DNA from: Sporomusa malonica
Lineage (GTDB): Bacteria; Bacillota; Negativicutes; Sporomusales; Sporomusaceae
Assembly (NCBI RefSeq): GCF_900176355.1
Contig: NZ_FWXI01000010.1
Location: forward strand, 1-64,000
Length of the DNA stretch: 64,000 nucleotides
Direction of reading: 5' to 3'
Positions within the stretch are counted from its first letter, which is position 1. Every line of letters starts with the position of its first letter. Positions 7,162-15,318 of the stretch are shown here, one piece after another. A model generated the notes under the pieces. It worked only from the letters and a program-made list of their open reading frames with translations, was not told the DNA's origin and made no database searches. A program made the position numbers and the translations under genes.

Positions 7162-7278
7162 TTACATAAATACCTGGCAGATTCCCTGTTGGATATTACT
7201 ATTCTTGACAATCTGCCTTACACGAGCAGTAATGTCAAGAAAACCTTCACTTGGTGTGTCCAAATAAAATCTTTCCAT
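7162..7278 (-). pseudogene. YjbQ/UPF0047 fragment (N-terminal 38 aa)
   Basis: The frame starts at ATG with a GAGGTTATG leader and reads MERFYLDTPSEGFLDITARV then RQIVKNSNIQQGICQVFM before a stop. This matches the start of YjbQ proteins (secondary thiamine-phosphate synthase family), which normally continue with a PHTTA motif for about 100 more residues. The rest is absent, so this is a remnant. Confidence 0.6.
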
Positions 7279-7332
7279 AACATAACCTCACAATATGATC
7301 TGTTGACTTTGACTTTTGTAAATTCGCCCTAT

Positions 7333-7647
7333 TTAATGAGTCGGAGACACTTTCACTTGACTCACTAAATGTGAAAAATCCTTTGCTTTAAATTCAAAAA
7401 TTATAAACCCTTCATCAAATCCTTCGGGACACGAGTAAATCTTTGAAACAAAGAACTCTAAGCCATATTGGGAAAAAGTACTCCATAAATGGCAAGGTAG
7501 TTCTTCTAACTCCTTAAAGGTTATTAAGAACTGCTCATTATATTGCCCTTCAATAAGTTTCTTTCTCCATAGACTATCTTGACTAATTTCTGTCACAACA
7601 TCTTCTAAATATTTTTCATGGAGTTTCACTGCCATAGCAAATTTCAT
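7333..7647 (-). CDS. hypothetical protein, 104 aa
   Basis: A soluble acidic protein starting MKFAMAVKLHEKYLEDVV and ending VSQVKVSPTH. I start it at the second in-frame ATG because AGGA lies at the right distance from it and too close to the first. No domain recognised; the FDEGFIIFEFKAKDF stretch suggests a beta strand pair. Downstream is the YjbQ remnant; nothing indicates a role. Confidence 0.6.
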   Translation of the reverse strand: MKFAMAVKLHEKYLEDVVTEISQDSLWRKKLIEGQYNEQFLITFKELEELPCHLWSTFSQYGLEFFVSKIYSCPEGFDEGFIIFEFKAKDFSHLVSQVKVSPTH

Positions 7648-7827
7648 TATTGCCATTTCCTACTTTCTTATCAATGATGTGTGTCTTTTCAAATAGGTAA
7701 TTCCAATTTTTCGTTAGAGCATCATACACATAGTACTCGATTCTTATTTTATCCTATTTGTCAAGTATAGTTACTATTTTTTTCTGAAGTCGGGTTTTAG
7801 CTGGTGGAGAGAGCACCCTAAAAAAAT

Positions 7828-7870
7828 AAACCCGCTAATTATCCTCGAAAGTAAGCTAATTAGCGGGTTT
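7828..7870 (-). terminator. terminator of the CsgG-like gene
   Basis: AAACCCGCTAATTA and TAATTAGCGGGTTT form a perfect 14-pair stem with a 15-base loop, 28 bases past the stop codon. The opposite flank (AAAAAATAAA) gives the T-run on the minus strand. Confidence 0.85.
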
Positions 7871-7897
7871 ATAATTCGAAACAGCCTTTTAAAGCTG

Positions 7898-8776
7898 TTA
7901 TGGCAATGATACTCTCATTCCTTGATTGATACTCTCTGAACTACCAGAAATCACTTCGCAAATAGAAATTTTCTCTTTTACAGATACTACGCGAATGCGA
8001 GCTCTCTCTGTAACCATTTCATCGAGGGCCTCACCAGTAGTAGGATCTCTCAATACCTCAGCCGAACCTACTATAAACTCTTGATCCATTCTAACACCTT
8101 CGCGAGTTCCTCGATTAATATATATCTGTCCATTATTATTCATAACAACAGCGCCAGTCCATCTGATCTTGGGTAATTGAGTGATCATCCATTCTACACC
8201 CTGTGAGGCAGCATTCTCAACAGCCTTACCCAGGTTTTGCGCACCATAGTTACCGAATACTGCCCCACGACCGCCAACTACCATACCGCCTTTTTCGGCT
8301 TTTCCAATAACGCTCTTAGAGGCTAAAACCTGTCCGGTACCAGCCTCTACAATATACATAGTAATATTGATCTCAGACTTTGATTTACTACCACCAAGAT
8401 AAATACCACCGATACCTAGTCCGCCGGCTTGACCTCCTGTATTTTGAACGTGAGTAATAACGCCCTTTACTAAAAGTTGAGCTGGAATTACATGGGGGTT
8501 GGAGTTACGTTCATTAGCTGCCTCTATACGCATATCATTCTCAGCAAGAACAATAAATTTTCCCGATTGGTTAAGTATATCTGTCAAAACAGTCCCCCAT
8601 GCATCACCCAAGCTAAACTGACCGGACCAGTTAGAGCGGTTTTCAAATTTCGATACTACAATAGTGTACTTCAAACCACTGTCAGCTGCCGCTACCGCTT
8701 GAGGAAGGCTAATACTGACAATAAAAATTAAAATTGTTATCAAAAATAAGATTCTTGATTTACTGTAGTGTTTCAT
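7898..8776 (-). CDS. CsgG-like secreted protein
   Basis: A 292-aa protein with a signal peptide (about residues 1-30, cleavage near AVAAA). The CsgG/HfaB-type domain follows: KYTIVVSKFENRSNW, the LGDAWGTVLTDILNQSG segment, VIPAQLLVKGVITHV, and the glycine-rich strand region before VEAGTGQVLASKSV. The last 80 residues (VVMNNNGQIYINRGTREGV...) look like a small C-terminal domain. CsgG proteins form outer-membrane secretion channels in curli export, but this one lacks an obvious lipobox Cys, so channel formation is not certain. Own terminator downstream. Confidence 0.75.
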   Translation of the reverse strand: MKHYSKSRILFLITILIFIVSISLPQAVAAADSGLKYTIVVSKFENRSNWSGQFSLGDAWGTVLTDILNQSGKFIVLAENDMRIEAANERNSNPHVIPAQLLVKGVITHVQNTGGQAGGLGIGGIYLGGSKSKSEINITMYIVEAGTGQVLASKSVIGKAEKGGMVVGGRGAVFGNYGAQNLGKAVENAASQGVEWMITQLPKIRWTGAVVMNNNGQIYINRGTREGVRMDQEFIVGSAEVLRDPTTGEALDEMVTERARIRVVSVKEKISICEVISGSSESINQGMRVSLP

Positions 8777-8941
8777 TTACATCCCCCTAAATAATTTGTT
8801 CCCTATTAAATTTATATAGCATTCCCATTTTTTCCATATACGATTCAGCTAATTAAGCTTCACCAGTAGCTACTAGTTGAGTCCAGCCCAACCTGGATTG
8901 CTGCCACACAATAATGCTAAGCTTCAAACTTTATCTTTAAT

Positions 8942-10057
8942 TCATTGACTCTCAATTACTACCTTTCCCTCACGATCTATAAACTTCCATTTTCCATCAT
9001 GCTTCACTGGGGCTAACCCTTCCGAAAACCATTTAGCATCTTCCAAGTTAGACCAAGGTATTATAACTTCTAGCTTTTTATTTAAAAATGCCCAATGACC
9101 ATCAAAATTCACTGCAGCAAGGCCTTCACCAAAACGCCTTGCATCATCAAACATAAATGCATCTTGAGCTATTATTGGAAATTGATCTAAAAAATTCCAG
9201 TCCTGATATGCTTTAAGTATATCTCCGGAAAGTGAATCTTTAAGCCAAGTTAGAGTTCCCATCTCGGTCGCATACGCAGCTTTATTGTGTATTCTCGCAA
9301 CGGCAAATTCCTCATAAAAAACTAATGGCTCAATAAATACAGGTGGAAACAAAAGAATCATACCGTCTTCACCAAAGTGTCGTCCTTTTGACTCATAAGA
9401 AACTACGCCTGGATTTCTAATTAAGTCAGTATCCATATTCCATCCACTGGGAGCCAACTTCCATTCTGTTGCTGAACCCTCGCGTACAGCTTGCTTAAGC
9501 TTACCGTAAAGCCCACCATGTTCAAAATCTTGCAAAACAAATCCTGGTCGGTACGTTAATGAGCGTTGCAACTGTATACGGTCATAAATTCCTGGCGTAT
9601 ATTTTCTCTCGACCGTAATAGATTCCAAAAATTTTGTATTGCCCTTTTTATCAATAAACACTTTTGAATAGTTATTCTCGCTTCGTTTAGCGTATACTTC
9701 AGCCAAACCATTCTCAAATTGCATAGTCAAATCTTTATCATACTTACCACCATCAAGATAAGCAGGTTCAATTACCCACTGGCCACTTTTGTCAATATAT
9801 CCCCAATAATTCCCGAACTTAACTGCTGCAAGTCCTTCACTAAATTGCCGCACATCATCATATCTAGGAGCAATAGTTATATAACCATTTTTCTCAATAA
9901 ATCCCCATTTACCATTTACTTTGACAGGAGCCATTCCTTCACTAAATGGCAAAACATCCTCCCACACCGCCGGGGAAGCTATGCAAACAGTAACTAAAGA
10001 GCTTATCAGTATTAAAATTAGTAAGACTCGGTATACAATTTTGATATCCATGTGCAC
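8942..10057 (-). CDS. exported WG-repeat protein
   Basis: A 371-aa protein with an N-terminal hydrophobic export segment (about residues 8-28) and WG (KWG) repeats: GKWGFIEKNG, NYWGYIDKSG, GHWAFLNKK and GKWKFIDREG, each preceded by a FSEGLA(P/A)V-type strand. The middle (residues about 130-290) is non-repeat. WG proteins are beta-repeat, often surface-linked proteins of unknown role. The start is GTG at 10057 with GGGAG at ten bases; an ATG two codons later is possible. Upstream of the CsgG-like gene on the same strand, 165 bases apart. Confidence 0.8.
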   Translation of the reverse strand: MHMDIKIVYRVLLILILISSLVTVCIASPAVWEDVLPFSEGMAPVKVNGKWGFIEKNGYITIAPRYDDVRQFSEGLAAVKFGNYWGYIDKSGQWVIEPAYLDGGKYDKDLTMQFENGLAEVYAKRSENNYSKVFIDKKGNTKFLESITVERKYTPGIYDRIQLQRSLTYRPGFVLQDFEHGGLYGKLKQAVREGSATEWKLAPSGWNMDTDLIRNPGVVSYESKGRHFGEDGMILLFPPVFIEPLVFYEEFAVARIHNKAAYATEMGTLTWLKDSLSGDILKAYQDWNFLDQFPIIAQDAFMFDDARRFGEGLAAVNFDGHWAFLNKKLEVIIPWSNLEDAKWFSEGLAPVKHDGKWKFIDREGKVVIESQ

Positions 10058-10355
10058 GCTAATCTTTCTCCCTTCTATACCCAGTATAGATTTTAAAAAT
10101 GATTAAATGTACAAGGCAATTGCAATAAATATATTCCTATATATCACATTTATTCCATATATCAGACTTTTTGATCATCCTTCTGCTAGAAAATTGTTAC
10201 CTATGCATTGAACTTAAACGTAAGACGCATAAGTAAGTCTATATGATTTAGTCTTATTAATATCTCTAACAAAGGTAAGCGTCAAACAAGAAGGTGGCTA
10301 GAAAAAAATAAAACTGGCAATCTCATTTACCGGTTTTGCTAGAAGAGCACTTTTT
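10058..10355. other. AT-rich intergenic region ending in an IS66 terminus
   Basis: There is no gene. It would carry the promoter of the WG-repeat gene near 10080-10150. At 10275 the GTAAGCG end of an IS66-type element begins, and an AAAACTGG/CCGGTTTT hairpin (10309-10337) lies between it and the transposase remnant. Confidence 0.5.
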
Positions 10356-10616
10356 CTAAATGTCTGGGTGCCATGGAAGATAGTCATCCAAAATCTCGGG
10401 ATATTGCCGAAAAGGAACACCGGGTAAGTCTCCTAAAATATACTCTAAATAACGATGGGGACTTAATCCGTTGGTCTTGGCTGTCTCTACCAGACTGTAA
10501 ATGGCAGCACTGGCGGCTACTCCCTTGGGACTGCCGCTAAATAACCAATTTTTCCTCCCAATCGTAAATGGCCGAATGCTGTTTTCCGCCAAACAGGGCA
10601 CTAGCAATGTAAGCAA
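10275..10616 (-). mobile_element. IS66-family relic (one terminus plus transposase C-terminus)
   Basis: The coding part (10356-10616) reads ENSIRPFTIGRKNWLFSGSP, then KGVAASAAIYSLVETAKTNG and a LEYILGDLP...DDYLPW end. This is the C-terminal 86 residues of the IS66 DDE transposase (usually about 500 aa). The IS66-type terminal GTAAGCG lies at 10275-10281 in the correct inward orientation. The 5' part of the element is missing. A chance TTG with AGGAGGG upstream could still translate the remnant. Confidence 0.8.
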
Positions 10617-10737
10617 ATTTTCCCTCCTAAGTAATTAATATACAATTAACAGAAATTATAACATGAAAAAAGAAAAACAAAAGAGATTGCCACAAGTCCA
10701 GCAATCTCCACTTTTTATCTTCTTAACTACAACAGAC

Positions 10738-11451
10738 TTACTTCGTTGGATTATCCTCTGCCGACAATGTCTTCCCCAGTTTGTTAATGGCGTGTTTCTC
10801 AATTCGACTGACATAGCTGCGGGATATCCCCAGGATTTTGGCAATATCTCGCTGGGTTTTGCGACTGCCGTTCGGGATGCCGAAACGCATTTCTAGCACC
10901 CATTTTTCCCTGGCTGTCAGCCGGTGGATTTCCTTATTCAACCGTTCCTGTTCACATAGGCTTTCAACAGTTTCACCGACAACATCAGGCGCTGTACCTA
11001 GCACATCGATTAGTGTAATCTCGTTTCCCTCTTTATCGACTCCAATTGGGTCGTACAAACTAACCTCAGTACGAATTCGTCGTGTGCTTCTCAGGTGCAT
11101 CAATATTTCATTTTCAATGCATCTGGCAGCATATGTAGCCAGCCTGATTTTCTTAGCCGGATCAAAGGTGTTGATGGCTTTGATGAGGCCAATCGTGCCA
11201 ATAGAAATGAGGTCATCAACATCTTCACCGGTATTGTCAAATTTTTTGACAATATGAGCGACTAGCCGTAGGTTGCGTTCGATCAGGACATTGCGCGCGT
11301 CTTCATCCCCACTCTTTAGCCGCTGCAGATAGGTTTGCTCGTCTTTTTCTGACAGCGGCAAGGGAAAAGTATTATTGGCGATATAAGACACAAGCAGGGT
11401 GATGCCTTTAATTACCGAAGCTGCCAACACCATGATAAACGAGAGGCTCAT
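10738..11451 (-). CDS. sigK: RNA polymerase sporulation sigma factor SigK
   Basis: A 237-aa sigma-70 family protein matching SigK: a hydrophobic N-terminal pro-sequence (about residues 3-25) followed by NNTFPLPLS, then region 2 with NLRLVAHIVKKF, DDLISIGTIGLIKAI and CIENEILMHLR, and region 4 with REKWVLEMRFG and the recognition helix KTQRDIAKILGISRSYVSRIEK. It directs late mother-cell transcription during spore formation; the pro-sequence holds it at the membrane until cleavage. The ATG follows GGGGGTG at nine bases. The reading frame is whole, with no skin-type insertion. Confidence 0.95.
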   Translation of the reverse strand: MSLSFIMVLAASVIKGITLLVSYIANNTFPLPLSEKDEQTYLQRLKSGDEDARNVLIERNLRLVAHIVKKFDNTGEDVDDLISIGTIGLIKAINTFDPAKKIRLATYAARCIENEILMHLRSTRRIRTEVSLYDPIGVDKEGNEITLIDVLGTAPDVVGETVESLCEQERLNKEIHRLTAREKWVLEMRFGIPNGSRKTQRDIAKILGISRSYVSRIEKHAINKLGKTLSAEDNPTK

Positions 11452-11544
11452 TCAGTCATTCACCCCCAAAAGTCTGTCGGTTAAATATTATGGGGAAAAC
11501 AAGCTGAATGTGCCTGGCAACAAAAAATTTTATTTGCCTCGGCC

Positions 11545-11573
11545 TTGCACCAGTGCCCCAAGTAGCATATAAT
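11545..11573 (+). promoter_or_regulatory. candidate promoter of the 30-aa peptide gene
   Basis: TTGCAC (11545) and a perfect TATAAT (11568) are 17 bases apart. The -10 also reads CATATAAT, close to the CATA-type -10 of mother-cell sigma factors, so SigE/SigK control is an alternative. No transcription data. Confidence 0.35.
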
Positions 11574-11615
11574 CCAGGTAAGAAATATATGCTAATCGGG
11601 GGAGCGTGGTTTGCA

Positions 11616-11708
11616 ATGGAACCTTACATTGCCGATATTGGCATATTCTTTGCAGGAACATTAATAGTACTATATATGTTGTGGGACAGACTGTTTCCTG
11701 AGGACTAG
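11616..11708 (+). CDS. 30-aa single-span membrane peptide
   Basis: MEPYIADIGIFFAGTLIVLY followed by MLWDRLFPED: a negatively charged start, one membrane span and an acidic end. GGGGGAG lies 11 bases upstream of the ATG; an in-frame ATG at 11589 would add nine residues. It is divergent from sigK, with a good promoter-like sequence, so a sporulation-linked role is possible but only inferred. Confidence 0.45.
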   Translation: MEPYIADIGIFFAGTLIVLYMLWDRLFPED

Positions 11709-11714
11709 GCATAT

Positions 11715-11806
11715 ATAAAGAAAACACGGCTTGCGCCGAGCCTTAGCGAAAGCGGAAGCCGATGTTGCCCTTATCCAGACGGAAAGTTATACTTTCTTAC
11801 AGGATA
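11715..11806 (+). repeat. stem-loop repeat family 1, copy A
   Basis: About 92 bp, beginning ATAAAGAAAACACGG and ending in a TTATCC...GGATAA pair. It contains an outer stem CGGCTT/AAGCCG, an inner CGC/GCG and a small AAAGT-TAT-ACTTT hairpin. The same sequence recurs at 21379-21471, 28390-28462 and 40247-40338, and shortened at 37762-37803. It abuts a terminator hairpin. Confidence 0.85.
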
Positions 11807-11810
11807 AAAA

Positions 11811-11850
11811 AGGAGAGATTGCTTCGCGTGCGTTGCAATCTCTCCTTTTT
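11811..11850. terminator. bidirectional terminator built from repeat family 2 core
   Basis: AGGAGAGATTGC pairs with GCAATCTCTCCT; A-run on the left, T-run on the right. It can end both the 30-aa peptide transcript and yyaC. The GAGATTGC...GCAATCTC core is shared with the repeats at 15235, 25961 and 58109. Confidence 0.75.
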
Positions 11851-11861
11851 TATATTCTATT

Positions 11862-12455
11862 TCATTTGGCGGCTGACTGAGTACAGGCCGGCATGGCTTC
11901 AACCACTACAGTATTGATCGCATCAACAAGTGATTCACTAATGGCTTTGGTCAATTTCATCACTTTCGATAGCGGTGTGCTCTGAAGGTCAAGGTAGCCT
12001 ATCTGGCTTTGAGCGTTAACTACCCCAATAACCGAAATATCACCAACGGTGGGCAGCCTGTTACCAACAGCAATTCCTGCCGCCAGTCCTCCCTGCCAGA
12101 TTTCAATATTGCCAATTTCGTGGGATTTACCCAGACAGGCATCGATGGCAACAATAAGCGGGTGGTGATAACGGTGGTTGATAATGTTTAAAGTTTCGAT
12201 AAAATTACCGGCATGAACAGGATGATCCAGTGTGCCATAAACACTGCATTCGGTATGCTCTTCAAGGTAAGTGCCGATTAAGGGGCCCAGCGCATCGCCG
12301 GTATAACGGTCAGAACCGATGCATAGTACCACAAGCGGCCTTAGGCTAAGCCCTTCCTGGCGTTTTAAGAGCATTATCAGATGTTGATACAGTTTATTCC
12401 GGATGTCGGTGTCACACAGATTGATGGTAAGCTTATTCAGAACGTTTTTTGCCAT
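11862..12455 (-). CDS. yyaC: YyaC-type spore protein (DUF1256)
   Basis: About 197 residues matching the YyaC family, which is related to the GPR spore protease fold: VVLCIGSDRYTGDALGPLIG, then GTLDHPVHAGN, IVAIDACLGK and VGDISVIGVVN. The family is restricted to endospore formers and made in the developing spore; its role is unclear. I start at the ATG at 12455 (AGGAGAG five bases upstream); an upstream ATG at 12482 with a more distant AAGGAGG is possible. Close to sigK on the same strand. Confidence 0.85.
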   Translation of the reverse strand: MAKNVLNKLTINLCDTDIRNKLYQHLIMLLKRQEGLSLRPLVVLCIGSDRYTGDALGPLIGTYLEEHTECSVYGTLDHPVHAGNFIETLNIINHRYHHPLIVAIDACLGKSHEIGNIEIWQGGLAAGIAVGNRLPTVGDISVIGVVNAQSQIGYLDLQSTPLSKVMKLTKAISESLVDAINTVVVEAMPACTQSAAK

Positions 12456-12525
12456 TCTCTCTCTCCTCTTAGCTATCCTCATTAATCTGTATGCACCTCC
12501 TTTTCGTTTTATGTGTAATAATCCG

Positions 12526-13095
12526 CTAACCTACCAACGGCAACTCCTGGTATTCAGGCATTTTTACCGCCTGAGCTAACGCCTTAGTAACAAATTCGAC
12601 ATGCTCCTTGAAATCAACATTCATAGCCTCTGCGCTCGTGGTTATAGTTTCACGATTAACGGCGCGGGCAAAGGCCTTATCTTTCATTTTTTTCATAACT
12701 GATTTAACTTCCAGGTTATCCAGATTCTTGTCAGGGCGCACCAAAGCGCAGGCAATAATAAAGCCTGTCAGCTCATCAACAGCCAATAGTGTTTTTTGCA
12801 GTAGCGTACGTTCCTGCTGCCATTCACGTGCATGGGATTCAACATCTGTGGCAAACTGATTATCATACCCGGCAGCGGTAAGAATTTCTCTTGCATGATT
12901 TGGATGGTCATTCGGATATTTTTCAAAATCAACATCATGGAGAAGCCCTACGGCACCCCAGTATTCAACATCCTCGCCAAACTTGTCAGCATATGACCGC
13001 ATGGCAATTTCAACTGACAGGCAGTGTTTGAGCAGCACTTCGCTCTGTACATGCTGGCGCAAAAGCTGCCAAGCTTGCTCTCTGGTATCGCTCAT
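12526..13095 (-). CDS. HD-domain hydrolase
   Basis: A 189-aa HD-superfamily protein: H at LKHCLSVE, the HD pair in VGLLHDVDFEKYP and a later ESHAREW and VDELTGF region complete the metal site. Such short HD proteins are metal-dependent phosphohydrolases on nucleotides or related molecules; substrate unknown. It is 70 bases downstream of the zinc-type ABC permease gene on the same strand, and could be read from the same transcript. Confidence 0.8.
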   Translation of the reverse strand: MSDTREQAWQLLRQHVQSEVLLKHCLSVEIAMRSYADKFGEDVEYWGAVGLLHDVDFEKYPNDHPNHAREILTAAGYDNQFATDVESHAREWQQERTLLQKTLLAVDELTGFIIACALVRPDKNLDNLEVKSVMKKMKDKAFARAVNRETITTSAEAMNVDFKEHVEFVTKALAQAVKMPEYQELPLVG

Positions 13096-13164
13096 GGAAA
13101 ATCCCCCTAGTTATGTATCGTAAATTTACCCTAATTATACCAAATTTCTCTGGCGAAAGACAAG

Positions 13165-14010
13165 TTAAGTGTACATTTGCGTCCGCCCGACGCGTTGCCA
13201 CGTATACCGAACCTGACGATTAACGGCGGCTGCTATATAAAAAACAATTGTGGTCATAATAATTGATCCGCCTGGGGCGATATCTAAGTAAAAGGCTACC
13301 GTCAAGCCGCTGACTACTGAAAGCACGGCCAAACCAACCGCCCAAACCAGCGTAGCTTTAAAACCTTTTCCCAATTGTTCAGCTGCTGCCACCGGTACAA
13401 TCATCAGGGCACTCACCATCAGAATACCGACTACCATCATGCCGGTAACAACGGTCATCGCAGTAACTATACTCAGCGCCATATTGATAGCATCGGTACG
13501 GATACCGGCAACCTTGGCCACGTCTTCGTCAAAAGAAACGAGGACAAGCCTGTTAAAATTGCTGAAAATAAATGTCATAACAGCAAAACTGCATCCGGCA
13601 ATCACCATAACATCTTGCCAGGAGACTGTCATAATGCTGCCAAACAGAAATCCTAGTAATCCAGCACTGGGCATACGGGTAATAGTGCTAAAGATAATAG
13701 CCAGTGCAATTCCGGCATAGAAAAAAACCGCCAGCGCAGTATCTGCCATCTGGGTGCGCTGGCGCCGTACCATCTCAATGCCTGCCGCTCCTGCAATGGT
13801 TAAAGCAAAGGCCCCTGCGGCCGGATAAATACCAGCAAGATAGCCGCCTGTTACTCCGGCAAAGGCAATATGTCCTAGTCCATCACCAATTAGGGACTGC
13901 CTGCGTACTACAACAAATATACCTAACAGCGGGCATATGACTGCGGTAATAATCCCCGCCAAAAAAGCCCTCTGCATAAAATCATACTGAAACATTTCTA
14001 TTAATGGCAT
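13165..14010 (-). CDS. znuB: metal (probably zinc) ABC transporter permease
   Basis: A 281-aa ABC-3 family membrane protein with about eight spans. Characteristic stretches are AFLAGIITAVICPLLGIFVV, QSLIGDGLGHIAFAGVTGG and VALVSFD-like LVLVSFDEDVAKVAGI. The ATG at 14010 follows AGGAGGG at six bases; the longer frame to 14049 overlaps znuC and lacks a site. It forms the channel for the znuA/znuC partners upstream. Zinc is inferred from the His-rich znuA and the Fur-family gene inside the operon; manganese is the alternative. Confidence 0.9.
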   Translation of the reverse strand: MPLIEMFQYDFMQRAFLAGIITAVICPLLGIFVVVRRQSLIGDGLGHIAFAGVTGGYLAGIYPAAGAFALTIAGAAGIEMVRRQRTQMADTALAVFFYAGIALAIIFSTITRMPSAGLLGFLFGSIMTVSWQDVMVIAGCSFAVMTFIFSNFNRLVLVSFDEDVAKVAGIRTDAINMALSIVTAMTVVTGMMVVGILMVSALMIVPVAAAEQLGKGFKATLVWAVGLAVLSVVSGLTVAFYLDIAPGGSIIMTTIVFYIAAAVNRQVRYTWQRVGRTQMYT

Positions 14011-14021
14011 AATATGCCCTC

Positions 14022-14750
14022 CTAGCTGGTGTATCCAGAATAATACCATAAATGACGCATGCTGGCATGTGTGGAATGAAACTCTTGGCTATCACCAAAA
14101 AAACATAGACTACGGTTAATGCAGGCCACCTTGGCTGCAAAGCGAATGGCGTTTTCAATATCATGAGACACCATGATGATAGTAATGCCCAATGTAGTGT
14201 TAAGTTGGCCTAAGAGCTCATGAATCCTTGCGCTGGCAGCATAGTCAATACCGCTGGTAGGTTCATCGAGCAGTAAAAGCCGTGGATTGCCTGCCAAGGC
14301 TCGAGCTACCATAACCCTTTGCTGCTGGCCTCCTGACAGCTCGCCAATCCGGCGGCCCTTCAGTTTTTCAATCCCGACCATTTCCATCATATGTTTGATA
14401 ATATGCTTAGTCCCCTTAGCTTTTAGGTTCCCATTGGCATTAACAAGCCCAAGCGCAACCACTTCCTCTACCGTCGCTGGAAAGGCAGCTGTATTCTGGG
14501 CATAATGCTGAGGGACGTAACCGATAATTCCCTGTCTTGCGGCAGTTCGTATACTTTGATTGTCAATAAGAACTTGACCGGCGGAAGGCTCAATGAGTCC
14601 GGCAATTATCTTCAAAAGAGTACTTTTGCCAGCTCCATTTGGGCCTACCGCAACAACAAACTCACCTTGCTTTACAGTAAGTGAGATGTTGTTTAGTACC
14701 ATTTCTGCGTTGTAACCGAAGGTGATGTTGTTTAACGTAATCTCAGTCAT
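14022..14750 (-). CDS. znuC: metal ABC transporter ATP-binding protein
   Basis: A 242-aa ATPase with Walker A GPNGAGKSTLL, signature LSGGQQQRV, Walker B LLLLDEPTSGID and switch VSHD. It follows the Fur-family gene by 12 bases and precedes znuB by 11, so the three form one transcript. It powers import of the divalent metal. Confidence 0.9.
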   Translation of the reverse strand: MTEITLNNITFGYNAEMVLNNISLTVKQGEFVVAVGPNGAGKSTLLKIIAGLIEPSAGQVLIDNQSIRTAARQGIIGYVPQHYAQNTAAFPATVEEVVALGLVNANGNLKAKGTKHIIKHMMEMVGIEKLKGRRIGELSGGQQQRVMVARALAGNPRLLLLDEPTSGIDYAASARIHELLGQLNTTLGITIIMVSHDIENAIRFAAKVACINRSLCFFGDSQEFHSTHASMRHLWYYSGYTS

Positions 14751-14762
14751 TGGTTTGACTCC

Positions 14763-15206
14763 TTAAGAAGCGTTGCACTGGCGGCATACCCCAAATAGCT
14801 CCAGGTTGTGGCGCACCAGCTCATAGCCATGATTTTTCAGCAGTATGAGAAACTGCGGGTCTATGGGACAATAGTCAAGACACTGAGACTTACCGCATTT
14901 TACGCATACAATATGGTGATGGTGGTTTGTGCACACCAATTCATATCGCACACTCTCTTTTCCCATGGCGTTGATTGGAATAAGCGCCCCTAAATCCACT
15001 AACACATGCAGGTTACGGTAGACAGTATCCAAACTTATATCACTATACTGCACTTTAAGTGCTTCCCAAATCTCATACGCAGACAAAGCTTTGTCTGATT
15101 CAATCAGTTTCTCAACCATAGCCTGGCGCTGCGCCGTTATTCGATAGCCCTTATCTTTAAGACGGCTAACTACAGCCACAGCATTTATTGTATTGTCGCC
15201 AGTCAT
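14763..15206 (-). CDS. Fur-family regulator, probable Zur
   Basis: A 147-aa Fur protein: winged helix with GYRITAQRQAMVEKL and ISLDTVYRNLHVL, then the metal region ELVCTNHHHHIVCVKCGKS and the C-terminal CRQC. Two CxxC pairs indicate a structural zinc. Its place between znuA and znuC argues for zinc-dependent repression of this operon. The ATG at 15206 has GGGGAG four bases upstream; the longer frame runs into a repeat element and was rejected. PerR or Fur are alternatives by sequence alone. Confidence 0.85.
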   Translation of the reverse strand: MTGDNTINAVAVVSRLKDKGYRITAQRQAMVEKLIESDKALSAYEIWEALKVQYSDISLDTVYRNLHVLVDLGALIPINAMGKESVRYELVCTNHHHHIVCVKCGKSQCLDYCPIDPQFLILLKNHGYELVRHNLELFGVCRQCNAS

Positions 15207-15234
15207 CTTTCTCCCCTTCCCTTGTTGTGAAAAA

Positions 15235-15313
15235 TGAGATTGCTTCGCAGATGCTCGCAATGACGAAGAGGGTAAGTCTCTATGTCTTCATTGCGAGCAG
15301 CGCGGCAATCTCA
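15235..15313. repeat. inverted-repeat family 2, full copy
   Basis: TGAGATTGC...GCTCGCAATGA on the left is mirrored by TCATTGCGAGC...GCAATCTCA on the right, giving two paired blocks in one long imperfect palindrome. It lies between znuA and the Fur-family gene. The TCATTGCGAG...GCAATCTC core is a repeat type seen in many bacteria. Confidence 0.8.
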
Positions 15314-15318
15314 GTTCT

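Noticed and set aside
10656..10896. Frames overlapping the sigK 3' end
   Set aside because: Shadows of sigK without start signals.
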